From: a virus
Strand: one strand, 5' to 3'
Length of the DNA: 64,000 nucleotides
IMG/VR virus record: IMGVR_UViG_3300026382_000012
Span: 21,767 to 85,766 of that record
Of the stretch, positions 51,801-61,044 are shown piece after piece. The position numbers and the translations under genes are program-made. The notes below the pieces were generated by a model that searched no databases, was not told the origin of the DNA, and saw nothing but the letters and a program-made list of their open reading frames with translations. Within the stretch, counting starts at the first letter, position 1, and every line of letters starts with the position of its first letter.

Positions 51801-53496
51801 CAATTACTTTAGATTCGTATGATTTAGCCTGAGAAATAAGATATAGTGCATTAGTACCTAATAATGATGCTGTTGTGTAAGAAATACCTAATTCTTTAGA
51901 TATTTTTTGTCTTTCTTCATTTCTTGTTTTTTCGCGCTCGAGAATTTCTTTAATGAATTCTCGAGGATTCTTACCAGTTGCTATGTAGTTAATTAATTGT
52001 GTGAATGGATCGTATTTAACTCTTAATTTCTCTAAGAATTTCTGCGGCTTTTCAAACCAGTAAATATCTTCAGGTTCAACTTGTTTGCCATAGATTATAT
52101 CTCTACCTTCTTCTGAGCCAGTACGTTTTATTTCAGAAGATTGATGTAATAAGTTATATAGTAAAGGAATAATAGATGTATGTTGTTCTATAAGCATTAA
52201 TGTCTGTAATTGTAATACAGAAATAGGAACAACTCTATTATCTCTAGAAATTAATTGCATTAATAATGGCTGAAGTTGATATGATGCAGAAGTTTGTTGT
52301 TCTAATTCATAAGCATTTACATTCTTCGGACGATATTTTCTCATTGCAAAAGATCTAGCAAGTGCCGTTATCATACCAGTTGCAGCAAATACAGTAGCAA
52401 CTGGTACGGCTGGGTGAGTTATAATACTCGACAATAAATTACCTACTAACGGAAGATTATGTATACCGCCCAGATTCATTAAAGTTTTTGCTATTTCAGG
52501 ACTTATCGCACCGGATTTTACTGCTTCTTGTATTGCTGTTTGTGTAGTATATTTCTTAGCTAGTTCTATTAAACCAGTATTTGTTGTGCCGTAAGCTATA
52601 TAATTAGCTAACGAATTTAATCCTGTTATATTACCTAATACAGGGAAAAGTGTCTTAAATGGATTTAGATATTTACCAGCAAGAGCACCTGCATGTATTA
52701 ATGCATTGGGTATCCCAGTTGCATTAATAATATTCGAAGCAATAGATAATCCTTGTAACGGTAATAATGTTGGGGCTGATGCTAATTTTAATGCCAATGG
52801 TAAATGCGAGATACCAGAGACTGCAAAGGAAGAAGCTAAACCTAAACCTTTACCAAGCAATCCAGCAGTCATTAAAGATATCATAGGAATATAGAATAAT
52901 TTAGTAAAATCGTTAAGTATTCTATAACTCTGATACGCGTGTTCTGTTAATGGTAATGTATTACCATATGTCAATCTAGCTTTATTTCTTTCATAAATAC
53001 TTTTTAATACATCTGGAGATTTTTGTAACATATAATGAGTTAATACTAATCCTGTGAGGATATCAGGAGTTAATCCTGGCATAAAATGATGCAATGCGCC
53101 ATATACAAAAGACTTATTCATATAGCCATATTTAGCTGGATATAATAATCCTTGTGACCATAACATACCAACTGGTAGTGAAAGTCCAGGATGTATTTTA
53201 GATACCGCCATAGAAGGGTCTATACCTAATTTAAGTGTTTTGTATATCTTGTTATATTTTTCATAATGTTGATAATCTAATCTGCCCGTATCATAATTAC
53301 TTTCATAGGTTTGTTTTAATGTTTGACTGGTTTGAATATTTTGTTCTGCTTTTTGTACTTTAAGCTTCTCAATTTTCTGAAGTACTTCTAATAAATCTTT
53401 AGTATTATTTGCATATTGAGATTGGCTGGGATTATATTGTGGTTCCTGAATATAAACATTTGATTGTTGTCTATTTACAACAGCAGTATTAGCCAT
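48865..53496 (-). CDS. Tape measure protein with C-terminal lytic transglycosylase
   Basis: 1543 aa, the longest gene here. Helical and coiled-coil regions alternate with hydrophobic Gly/Ala/Leu segments (about residues 200-400 and 1050-1160). FAKGGEVPGIDTGKDKI...RPGEFVLSHDHL at about residues 885-915 is a known tape-measure signature. Near the C-terminus an SLT domain reads ESSLNPYAVSPKGAKGIAQF (catalytic Glu1314), then QWALAAYNWGEGN. It should set tail length and help open the cell wall during DNA entry. A Thr-rich linker follows the enzyme domain. Confidence 0.9.
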   Translation of the reverse strand: MANTAVVNRQQSNVYIQEPQYNPSQSQYANNTKDLLEVLQKIEKLKVQKAEQNIQTSQTLKQTYESNYDTGRLDYQHYEKYNKIYKTLKLGIDPSMAVSKIHPGLSLPVGMLWSQGLLYPAKYGYMNKSFVYGALHHFMPGLTPDILTGLVLTHYMLQKSPDVLKSIYERNKARLTYGNTLPLTEHAYQSYRILNDFTKLFYIPMISLMTAGLLGKGLGLASSFAVSGISHLPLALKLASAPTLLPLQGLSIASNIINATGIPNALIHAGALAGKYLNPFKTLFPVLGNITGLNSLANYIAYGTTNTGLIELAKKYTTQTAIQEAVKSGAISPEIAKTLMNLGGIHNLPLVGNLLSSIITHPAVPVATVFAATGMITALARSFAMRKYRPKNVNAYELEQQTSASYQLQPLLMQLISRDNRVVPISVLQLQTLMLIEQHTSIIPLLYNLLHQSSEIKRTGSEEGRDIIYGKQVEPEDIYWFEKPQKFLEKLRVKYDPFTQLINYIATGKNPREFIKEILEREKTRNEERQKISKELGISYTTASLLGTNALYLISQAKSYESKVIALLSGIYDLNRSQLSELMAIRKYGFGIKESINVELNEPFQKSFINIIGDTVKGIVKYNFNVYKGIYKYLRGQREEAREIFKDIKTTFKETFTEAPVFNALYNSVKVISSIPKLFKKETYIDLKEKVKQRFSKQKQIEEIQLSINEQQLELDKRQIDYLESMDSTLQGIYLILRDIYKSFLTILPKNIRDEKEKVINAIDKYLAIKRRAITERLRQKESIEEEPIKISVKYDQKKHPDYIEQFIISPVKRAVSPILEKLEKKKVDFEQYIKNRNRQIKHTLLSYSYNKPTERLLEEISKVNTTDIFNLIKNTIKEIKHIPKFAKGGEVPGIDTGKDKIVSILRPGEFVLSHDHLRELGKKYIKEIITNVKAKSESLLQRQKEVSQQYEKVEEKRYKKSLLEYIGGIYQLLKKGLSYSKEQQKKQEDGSSIFDILSGAFGVGYLYGKKFLGKVSAIISEKLIKPLFIFFTEKVIPASIKNFTSNISGKLGSSFIGKLLGKLFTKGAAKIGLRALPFGIGAVLAEGLTGGSTIDVIGAGLGGAIGGALGLVGGPIGEFFGSIIGAEIGKFLLNKIWDFVTLTPKYIKDKAKAALEWFEKKFEDFNFDKIINFILKPFEYIFSLPIKLFKTIKSGISKLFKGAIWLLKKIPGVGEILDRLGIGTEGSSKITTGSERLADIQLEIAGVKQNKADTSIVHTVAKHLKSGYHKAKETAKSIFNWFRSKIFGDKPEQKAADIITGSDILAQAQLEAESSLNPYAVSPKGAKGIAQFMPKTWEYIWTNKDKFAKYNPELKNFEGIPDIFDVKAQKAAYKAYMNYLREKFGGSIQWALAAYNWGEGNVKRLYEKYHGNFSLAFAHLPRETQKYVKKILSKAQSVARKIESTNFYNTLKQHAESVKKDVYNTIANLTKTEEPTSTTKEQTTKETTTTEVNTQVPPQTANIAQIKEIIDTKTILFINKLFDNSLFAFEEYIYKNIFDQYN

Positions 53497-53528
53497 GACA
53501 AAATACCTATCTATTTACTTTACTTTTA

Positions 53529-55295
53529 CTAAGTTAAAATAAATTCAAAACTAGATAAAAAATTATTTTCGTCATCATAATCCTTATCTACAATTAAATC
53601 ATTGATATCATTTGTATCTTTACGTTTTATCTTATCCTTTCTTGGATCGACTAATTGTATGTTTGATATTAATGATTTATATATTTTTCTTTGTTTTTCT
53701 TTTTGTTCTTGATCTATTATAATTTCACCTGATTTTATTAGTTCTTTTAATCCGAATGCAGCGAATGATGCTGCCATAAATAAGTCATCATGATAACCTT
53801 TCGCAGCTTGAATTTTTTGACCTTTTCTTTCTATAACATGTAATTCTGAGATTAAATCTTGTGATTTAATTCTTTTTGGGTTATTAATAATATATTCATA
53901 TAAACAGTCTATGATCAGCTCTTTATTTTTACCTGTTGTTGTAATACCATAATCTATACTACCTGATTTTTTGATTTGATAGTATAAATAAGATGAAAAA
54001 TCAAATTTTGTTTCATTGATTAATGCTTCAACTACTTGATTACCATATGAGTTATTTTCTATGAATAGTTTGAAGTTTGTTATTTTATAATCATTTATCA
54101 AGATTTGTGTGATTTGTTTTATAACATCAATAAATCTTTCTACCATTCCAAATCTATATTTTAATTCTGCTATTTGGTTGAAATTTTGATCAAAAATTTC
54201 TATTGCGGAATAGTCGCCTGCTATTGATTTAGCAGTATCTATACCAATTACATAGTAATCATTTTCATTAAATTCTTTAAATACTTTTAAACTCGCGCCG
54301 TATGATAATTGTATATAATCAATTGGTTTTTGGGGTTGTAATTCAGATAAAACTTCATCAGGAAATAATGACTCTTCAGAACCTAAAAACATCAAATCCA
54401 ATTCTTGATTTACTCTTCTTCTACCTTTAGCAGAAGTATAATATCCTAATTCTCTTTTCTGTTCTTCATACCATTTATCATCATATTGCGGGAATTCAGA
54501 CCAATGTATTCTAATTCTAATAAATGTATTTCTATACGGATTGTTCTGCAAAATTGTATTATATAATTCTTCAGGATCATCAGTTAACCAATCTTCATTA
54601 TCTAAATCATATAATTCTTCAATTGGTGTAGCGTATGAATATTGCTCATAGAAGAATCTGCCTTTACCTTCTTTACCATTAGGGGTTGAAATTAGAAATA
54701 TTCCGTATGGATAATTATGTTTTATTGCTTGTTCGCGGGCGGATCTTAATGCAGGTTGCGCAGCTGCCCATATCTCTTCAGCACCTTTAACAAATGCTGT
54801 TTCATCCCAAATAAGCAATGGAATATTCAAACCTCTACCAATAGTATTAGGATCAACATTAGAAGCCGGAACCATAATTGATATTTTAGAACCATTCTGG
54901 AATTCAATATATTCTAATTTCTCTCCTTTCCACTTTAAAGGGACTCTTAAAAAATCAGGCAATTGTTTATACATTGATTTTATAGTATTTAAGTTTTCTT
55001 TAGCTGATTCTTTTTTATAGTTAATTATAACAGTTTTATAGTTAGGATAAAATAAATTTGCCCATAATGCATATGCTAAAGCAAAAGTTGTTTTAAACGC
55101 ACGCCTCGAACCTAAAATAACTACATTATGAAATCTATATACTGTTTTTACTATCGCCCTATGTTTAGGTAATGTATTATCAAAAGTTAATTGAACATAT
55201 CCACCTACTACTGGCACCTTAACATAATTGAATATAAAATATAGTGGATTTAACTTACATTTCATCCATTCTTTTGCTAAATCCTGACTAGACAT
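53529..55295 (-). CDS. terL: Terminase large subunit
   Basis: 588 aa. The ATPase has a variant Walker A GSRRAFKTT (62-70), Walker B LLIWDE (160-165) and the coupling motif STPNG (203-207). The RuvC-like nuclease begins YYVIGIDTAKSIAGDYSAIEI (split motif, first Asp about 353), with FIENNSYGNQVVEAL and KGYHDDLFMAASFAAFG carrying further acidic residues. It packages DNA into proheads through the portal. Ribosome binding site AAAGGAGG lies at the usual distance. Confidence 0.9.
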   Translation of the reverse strand: MSSQDLAKEWMKCKLNPLYFIFNYVKVPVVGGYVQLTFDNTLPKHRAIVKTVYRFHNVVILGSRRAFKTTFALAYALWANLFYPNYKTVIINYKKESAKENLNTIKSMYKQLPDFLRVPLKWKGEKLEYIEFQNGSKISIMVPASNVDPNTIGRGLNIPLLIWDETAFVKGAEEIWAAAQPALRSAREQAIKHNYPYGIFLISTPNGKEGKGRFFYEQYSYATPIEELYDLDNEDWLTDDPEELYNTILQNNPYRNTFIRIRIHWSEFPQYDDKWYEEQKRELGYYTSAKGRRRVNQELDLMFLGSEESLFPDEVLSELQPQKPIDYIQLSYGASLKVFKEFNENDYYVIGIDTAKSIAGDYSAIEIFDQNFNQIAELKYRFGMVERFIDVIKQITQILINDYKITNFKLFIENNSYGNQVVEALINETKFDFSSYLYYQIKKSGSIDYGITTTGKNKELIIDCLYEYIINNPKRIKSQDLISELHVIERKGQKIQAAKGYHDDLFMAASFAAFGLKELIKSGEIIIDQEQKEKQRKIYKSLISNIQLVDPRKDKIKRKDTNDINDLIVDKDYDDENNFLSSFEFILT

Positions 55296-55335
55296 AATTA
55301 AAAATTATTCCTCCTTTTCAACTTTTGAATTTACA

Positions 55336-55353
55336 TAGTATAGATATTATTTA
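55336..55353 (+). promoter_or_regulatory. Putative phage promoter motif P4
   Basis: CATAGTATAGATATTATT in the divergent gap between terminase and the 53-aa gene. Shares TATAGATATTAT with P1 and P2. Confidence 0.45.
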
Positions 55354-55398
55354 ATTGAAACTGAAATACCTTTATATATATAAAAAAGGAGTACTAAA

Positions 55399-55560
55399 AT
55401 GTATGTAACACTAATACTCTTAATGGCTATGATAATTATAGCAATTTACGAGTCATACAAGACAACCAGCGAATTAGAAAAAGAATTAGATACACTAGAA
55501 AAAGAGTTAGACGAAATAGAGTACGAAATAGAATACCAGATAAAGGAAATAGAAAAGTAA
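55399..55560 (+). CDS. Tiny membrane/coiled-coil protein (53 aa)
   Basis: ATG 55399 with AAAAGGAG upstream. N-terminal transmembrane segment (VTLILLMAMIIIAIY), then a strictly heptad-like Glu/Leu/Ile coiled coil. Own putative promoter (P4) and own terminator, isolated in a minus-strand block. Topology recalls small spanin or inhibitor proteins, but the function is unknown. Confidence 0.7.
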   Translation: MYVTLILLMAMIIIAIYESYKTTSELEKELDTLEKELDEIEYEIEYQIKEIEK

Positions 55561-55584
55561 TAGATGGCCGGATCCGGCCATCTA
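55561..55584. terminator. Palindromic terminator between convergent genes
   Basis: A perfect 24-base palindrome (arm TAGATGGCCGGA) followed by TTTTTATTTTT on the plus strand. Serves the 53-aa gene and can form on minus transcripts too. Confidence 0.85.
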
Positions 55585-55604
55585 TTTTTATTTTTGGTTA
55601 TGGT

Positions 55605-58154
55605 CTACTCAATAACATACACAATATCAATATTGTTTACATCCCACCAGAATAATACAGGATTAAATTTAGCAACATCTAATTTGTCTGTATAACTGGA
55701 TAATATTTTATCAAAATCATTCACAATAATATTATATTCGGGCGATAATACTTTAACATATTTAACATACTTATAGTTATGCACAAAATCCTCAATTTTT
55801 GATGTGTAAAATTCTATTTTTGTTGTTGTATAATTATCTGTTAAATACTTAGCTAAATCTAATTTTATTTGCTCAATATAATCATTAATAGAAATATTTG
55901 ATTGTGATAGTTGCTGTTTGTCAAAAACAACATAAAGCTTTAATTGTAGAGGTAAATTAATATAATCTGTAGGTATATCTTCTTTGAGATATTTTTGTGT
56001 CGGATATAATTCTAGCGTGTTATAAAATCTAAATGAATGTTGCACAGATGGTAGTCTATTTTCTGATAATTCTGTATTTACTAAAAGAGATTTTATTTTT
56101 GATTGTATGTATAATGGATCTACATTATATTCATCTTCGGAAATCATAGGTATTTGTATTATATAAGTATCGCCCGATGTTGAATCGATAAACTTCTTCA
56201 ATCTTAATAAATCCGCTAGGTTAAAAATAAACGTATGAGACTCTTTCTTATATTCAGCTATCTTGACATCACTAAGATAAACATTTATATCTATTGTTAT
56301 ACCGTTAAGTAATATATTAAAAATATCATCGGTAATTGAAATTGCATAAGTATATTTATTTGTGTCATTAAGTATTACATTATAAATGTTTAATTCGGGT
56401 ATAGTTAGCTGAAAATTATATGCAGATAGATCTGTGTTATCGTATGGTATTATACTAAAGTTAACATTATTGAAGTCATCATCGAAAGTAATTTTAAATA
56501 TAATATTCGGCACGATATTATTTTGATCTGCATAAATAATATCCATATAAATATCTTCTGTTAATATCAGATATCCATCATACGTATTTAATAAATCATT
56601 TTTCTTATATAGAAATGGAGATATTAAATTAACTCTTTCGTAGTCTAAATACTGTATTGGTGTATTCTTAGGTAGATTATCAATCTTTTTATCTAAAGTT
56701 ATAGTGTTATCATCAGAATTAATGTCAGTTACTGTATATACATTTGTTATATCGTTATTGAATACAATTTCTTGATTTTTATGAAACTTAGTTATATCAT
56801 TTACGGGGACTATGTTTGTATTTGATATAGTTTGTGTAGTATATACCTCTTCAGGAAATGGATAAGGAATTTTGTTCTGTTTTTGATAAGTATATCTAAA
56901 TTTGTATATATATTTAGAGTTGGAAGGATTAAATTCAGATTCTTTTAATGTTATTGAAATTGTCTTATATGGTTGATAATATGGGTTATATAACGCGCCA
57001 TAAATATAAATGTCGTTATCAACGAAATTAATTTTTTTGAATAAAAACTCGTAATTAAATAATGAAGAAAACAGTATCTTATAATCGTCAAACTTAACTA
57101 AATTATTTCTAGTTCTAATATACTTGAGGATATTTGATCTTAATTCTTCGGGCGTCTCAATATCACGCCCATCAGTAATTGGATTTAATACTTGTCCTTT
57201 TACAGCATCTTTACCAATAGTATAAGTATTATAAGTATTATCAATTCTTTTCTCTATAACGGTAATTTGATCTAATAATACTAATTCGCCGTTATAGAAA
57301 TTTGCATTAGAGCCTTTTGTTATCTTATACTTAATCTGAATTTCAGAATTTTGTGGTATATATCGCCCGATAATACCATTACCAAATTCAAGAACATATG
57401 ATTTTTCAGAAGTTTGAGAAATAAATACTACATTATCAGTATCAGAATAACCAAATTTAGTAAATGAAATATCAAATTTAGTAAACTCATCAGTATCGGG
57501 TGTTTTAACATAAATATCTATATCAGCAAGATAACCATCATCTATATTTAATTCGTATCTATAATATACACCATAATCATAGTATGGCATTGTAAATTCT
57601 ATTTGGTTGAAAATATATTGTTTAAGATATAGTAAATCTAATTCTATATATTCAATATCAGCATTAATAGGATCCGTTTTAATGACAATAGGTACTTTTT
57701 TAATACCCTCTTTTGAGTTATATACTGCATAATTATTATGTAATGATCTATGTATTGTTAATTCAGCATCTAAAGTCCATATAAGATTATTTATATTAAA
57801 TGTTGTTCCTTTCGGTATAGTAATAGTTCTAGAAACTATATTTGAATTGTCTATTTTTGGTAAATATATTTGAATGTTACCTTTATACGTCGCAGGATTT
57901 GCAAATAAAGGTTGATATCCAAATAACGCCGCGTGTAGGAGTAATGAAGAATATTCTTGGGCAGTTAAAGGAAGAAGTTCTTTATATAAGTAATTATAGT
58001 AGTATTCAGAGTCTTTTTTTATGTAACCTAATATATAAAGTAAATATCCAATAACACCTGTTTTTGAAATTTTAATATTATTTAATTCAAATTGTTCCTT
58101 TGCTATATTATAGTATTCATTAAGTAACTCATCAATTGTATAAGTTTTTAACAT
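55605..58154 (-). CDS. Baseplate J-like wedge protein (gp6-type), 849 aa
   Basis: Has the baseplate-J pattern: LPLTAQEYSSLLLHAALFGY early, PKGTTFNIN, then VLEFGNGIIGRYIPQNSEIQ (FGNG 257-260), KITKGSNAN, and GRDIETPEELRSNILKYIRT followed by DDYKILF. In T4 gp6 forms the wedge ring. Residues about 446-503 repeat a module found in the tail sheath. The C-terminal part (QLKLYVVFDKQQL..., IKLDLAKYLTDN) is also gp6/J-like. Confidence 0.8.
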   Translation of the reverse strand: MLKTYTIDELLNEYYNIAKEQFELNNIKISKTGVIGYLLYILGYIKKDSEYYYNYLYKELLPLTAQEYSSLLLHAALFGYQPLFANPATYKGNIQIYLPKIDNSNIVSRTITIPKGTTFNINNLIWTLDAELTIHRSLHNNYAVYNSKEGIKKVPIVIKTDPINADIEYIELDLLYLKQYIFNQIEFTMPYYDYGVYYRYELNIDDGYLADIDIYVKTPDTDEFTKFDISFTKFGYSDTDNVVFISQTSEKSYVLEFGNGIIGRYIPQNSEIQIKYKITKGSNANFYNGELVLLDQITVIEKRIDNTYNTYTIGKDAVKGQVLNPITDGRDIETPEELRSNILKYIRTRNNLVKFDDYKILFSSLFNYEFLFKKINFVDNDIYIYGALYNPYYQPYKTISITLKESEFNPSNSKYIYKFRYTYQKQNKIPYPFPEEVYTTQTISNTNIVPVNDITKFHKNQEIVFNNDITNVYTVTDINSDDNTITLDKKIDNLPKNTPIQYLDYERVNLISPFLYKKNDLLNTYDGYLILTEDIYMDIIYADQNNIVPNIIFKITFDDDFNNVNFSIIPYDNTDLSAYNFQLTIPELNIYNVILNDTNKYTYAISITDDIFNILLNGITIDINVYLSDVKIAEYKKESHTFIFNLADLLRLKKFIDSTSGDTYIIQIPMISEDEYNVDPLYIQSKIKSLLVNTELSENRLPSVQHSFRFYNTLELYPTQKYLKEDIPTDYINLPLQLKLYVVFDKQQLSQSNISINDYIEQIKLDLAKYLTDNYTTTKIEFYTSKIEDFVHNYKYVKYVKVLSPEYNIIVNDFDKILSSYTDKLDVAKFNPVLFWWDVNNIDIVYVIE

Positions 58155-58186
58155 TGCTTCTTCCTATTTTCTTTTTGTAAAAATAA

Positions 58187-59053
58187 TTAAATATTCTTTA
58201 AGAAGTTATATAACTTCTCTTTGAAATCTCTTAGAAATATATTATTACCTGGATTTTCTATCGAAACGCCGCTTGCTTCTAATTCCGGATATGTAAATTC
58301 CTTGTAAAACGCACAAGTATAAGGTATATTAACTATTGTTAATTCGTTAGATGCTCTGTTTCCAATTATATCATTTGGTGTTAGATTAGTCGGAAATATA
58401 CCTGTGGCTCTTGCAAAATAAGTCAATTTAAAATCTGGTGAGAATTTTAAAATATAAGCACATGTAGCATAATCTATATTACCATCTGCTATATAGTCAG
58501 GACAATTAGGTATACCTAATTGAGATTTATTAACGGAAGCAGTTCTAGATATGTAATTTCCAGGTTTAATTATACCTTTAGATACTTCATTAATATATTC
58601 TACCCAAAGAGAATGTAATGAATATACATGCAAATACTTTGTATCAATATATTGTACTGTTAGATCATTAGTTATTTCAACTTCTTCGGCAGTTGGTATG
58701 CCGCCGGTTCTTAAATTATATTCGCCTACTTTTACTTGTATTGTTGGTAAAGTAACTTGCGTTGCAAGAAACGGTATTGCAGTATTGAGATAAGTAAAAA
58801 ATGCCTTTAAATTGTCAGGTGTACCTATAAAACCTTCAAAATCCGGAGATGATAAATGTGGTGGTGTTAAGAAAAATAATACATAACCATTTATATCAGG
58901 ATTATAGTCATCTAAGTTATAATAAAATGATTTAAATATATCAATTATATTTGGGTCTATTTTTTTTAAATACTCTTGTGACTTATCTAACCTATAATCA
59001 TATAACCATTTCATAAATGATTTTGCTGTTGTTATATCCTCTAATAGTAACAT
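58187..59053 (-). CDS. Tail-tube-like structural protein (288 aa)
   Basis: Shares the strand order of the tail tube protein: LTVQYIDTKYLHVYSLHSLW matches ISVTYYDYQDSPIWRIHSKW, and ARATGIFPTNLTP...ELTIVNIPYTCAFYKEF matches the late tube strands. It is longer, and may be a tube initiator or completion protein like T4 gp54/gp48. ATG 59053 is chosen, 12 bases after the previous TGA; a TTG at 59086 is the alternative. Confidence 0.55.
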   Translation of the reverse strand: MLLLEDITTAKSFMKWLYDYRLDKSQEYLKKIDPNIIDIFKSFYYNLDDYNPDINGYVLFFLTPPHLSSPDFEGFIGTPDNLKAFFTYLNTAIPFLATQVTLPTIQVKVGEYNLRTGGIPTAEEVEITNDLTVQYIDTKYLHVYSLHSLWVEYINEVSKGIIKPGNYISRTASVNKSQLGIPNCPDYIADGNIDYATCAYILKFSPDFKLTYFARATGIFPTNLTPNDIIGNRASNELTIVNIPYTCAFYKEFTYPELEASGVSIENPGNNIFLRDFKEKLYNFLKNI

Positions 59054-59064
59054 GACTACTATAC

Positions 59065-60273
59065 TCAATATTTCTTTAGAACGCAAATAGTATTAATAAT
59101 ATTATAACCGATTAAATACGCTGCTGCCCTCAATATAGCAACTTTATTAGAGTAATTATCAATAGTTTTATTATATTTTCTCATTAAAATATCATTTAAT
59201 ATTTCTTTAAGGATTTCTTTAAATTCTTCAACATCTTTATTATGTTTAGAAGAAATTATTGTTTTATCGATTATATCGATAAGATTTTTATTCGAACATA
59301 ATACTTCAGGTTGATATACGCCTATCCTGTTAAGTAATATAACTATTAATTCTTGAAGTTTATCTTTATAAGTCGGATTATGTATTTCAGTAGATATTAT
59401 TTCTATTAATTTAATCGAAAGTTTTGTTTTTTTGTTAATATAATTGATTAAATCGCGCGGATATCTAGCATTTGTCGTTAACACAATATTACTAGCGACA
59501 AGTTCGGATATTTTATTAATCTGTGAGGATTTAGATTCTATATCAGTAATGGTTAATTCTGATTCATCTTGGTTTCCTATTACAGTTTTTGCTGTATGTA
59601 AAGCCTCACCGGATTTATGAGTTTCAAAATACAAATTTGCAAGGCCAGTATTTAATGCGTTATTAAATATTTGATCTATTCTCACAAAACATTGATTGAA
59701 AAACAATTTCAATTTTTTATAATCACTTAAAACATATGCACCATATTTTGAATCAATTGTATCAATAAAATATTTAACTATTAAATCTAGCGGAGATTTA
59801 TATTTCTTAACAAGATTCCTATTAGTCAATTTCTGATTAATAACATAATCCATTACTGATTTGTTACAATACTTAATATATTTATATTTTCGTCCATTCC
59901 ATAACCTAATAAGTATTAGAAATAGTGATAATTTAGCAAATTTATCAAGTTTTGCTTTCTTAAATACATAATATAAGAGGATAAGAATCTGGTAATATTC
60001 ATTACCATACATTTTGGAATTTTTTGGAAACCCGAATTCCTTTTCGAATATGTCTTTAAGTGTATTAATATCAATGCCTAATAAATCAATAAGTTGTTTA
60101 ACTTCTTTTTCAGGTATTTTAAATGACATACAATAACCATCATTTATCGCTTTATTAATAGCGTCTGTATATACAGATGTCGCTATTTGTTGTAATTTTT
60201 GTTGAATGATATTATTTGACTTAACTTCTTTAACTAGCTTGACTGCTATTTGTTTAAAACTGAGCGAATCCAT
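59065..60273 (-). CDS. Hypothetical protein (402 aa)
   Basis: ATG 60273 (MDSLSFKQIAVKL) has ribosome binding site AGGAG; the upstream ATG at 60303 has none as good. Basic, helical protein. Near residue 180 KSGEALHTAKTVIGNQDESE breaks the helical pattern. No family recognised. Probably part of the virion operon by position. Confidence 0.6.
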   Translation of the reverse strand: MDSLSFKQIAVKLVKEVKSNNIIQQKLQQIATSVYTDAINKAINDGYCMSFKIPEKEVKQLIDLLGIDINTLKDIFEKEFGFPKNSKMYGNEYYQILILLYYVFKKAKLDKFAKLSLFLILIRLWNGRKYKYIKYCNKSVMDYVINQKLTNRNLVKKYKSPLDLIVKYFIDTIDSKYGAYVLSDYKKLKLFFNQCFVRIDQIFNNALNTGLANLYFETHKSGEALHTAKTVIGNQDESELTITDIESKSSQINKISELVASNIVLTTNARYPRDLINYINKKTKLSIKLIEIISTEIHNPTYKDKLQELIVILLNRIGVYQPEVLCSNKNLIDIIDKTIISSKHNKDVEEFKEILKEILNDILMRKYNKTIDNYSNKVAILRAAAYLIGYNIINTICVLKKY

Positions 60274-60353
60274 AATCCGTTTCTCCTGAAAGATAGTTAA
60301 CATAAATCCGAATGTTTTATGTATAATACGCTACTATTTGGGATTTAATAAAA

Positions 60354-60375
60354 TGGTACGCCGCGCGGCGTACCA
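60354..60375 (-). terminator. Palindromic terminator
   Basis: Perfect 22-base palindrome (arm TGGTACGCCGC) just past the stop of the 214-aa gene; on the minus strand it is followed by TTTTATTAAATCCC. Confidence 0.75.
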
Positions 60376-60378
60376 AAA

Positions 60379-61023
60379 TTAAGATAAAATCAAATCAATT
60401 ATCTTTCTTTTAACATCTCTATACTTTTCAAACATTTCATTAACTAAATCTTCATCTAAATCATTCTCTTTTATATAATCATCTATCTTTTCAACATACT
60501 TTCTATTGATGCCAGAAAATATTACTCTATCAAATAATTCATCGAGTATATTATATTTCTCTACATACTCAATTGACCTTTCTACATCACCAGATTCTTG
60601 AAGTTTTTGACTTAGCAAAACACTAGTTTTTTCAAATTTCGATCTTGATTTATTATGTTGAAGATCACTATAGATTCTTGAAATTTCCTCATTAAGAATA
60701 TCAGCTAGTTTACTAACTAATCTATGTTGTGTTAGAATATCATTTTCGTTTAATTCAAATGAACCATATATATGTGGGTAAAAATCTAATGATTCATATA
60801 TCTCAACTTCTATTTTATAGAGTTCATTAAGTAAGTCTTCTAATTCATTGGATTTGGCAATGATATTTCCATTAGAAAAATTTATAGAAATAAGTTCGAA
60901 AATTGTGGTATCGAACTCTAATTTATTTTCCATTAATTTATAGTCAAACTTAACATCTTTTTTATCTCTAATAGAATATTTATTTTCCTGGAGTATTTGT
61001 TTGATTTGTTCTATATTCATCAC
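60379..61023 (-). CDS. Hypothetical protein (214 aa)
   Basis: Acidic, largely helical. Ends DVKRKIIDLILS. Ribosome binding site AAAGGAGA before ATG 61023. Followed by a strong palindrome, so it ends a transcription unit. No domain recognised. Confidence 0.6.
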   Translation of the reverse strand: MMNIEQIKQILQENKYSIRDKKDVKFDYKLMENKLEFDTTIFELISINFSNGNIIAKSNELEDLLNELYKIEVEIYESLDFYPHIYGSFELNENDILTQHRLVSKLADILNEEISRIYSDLQHNKSRSKFEKTSVLLSQKLQESGDVERSIEYVEKYNILDELFDRVIFSGINRKYVEKIDDYIKENDLDEDLVNEMFEKYRDVKRKIIDLILS

Positions 61024-61044
61024 GAATATCTCCTTTTATTAAAA

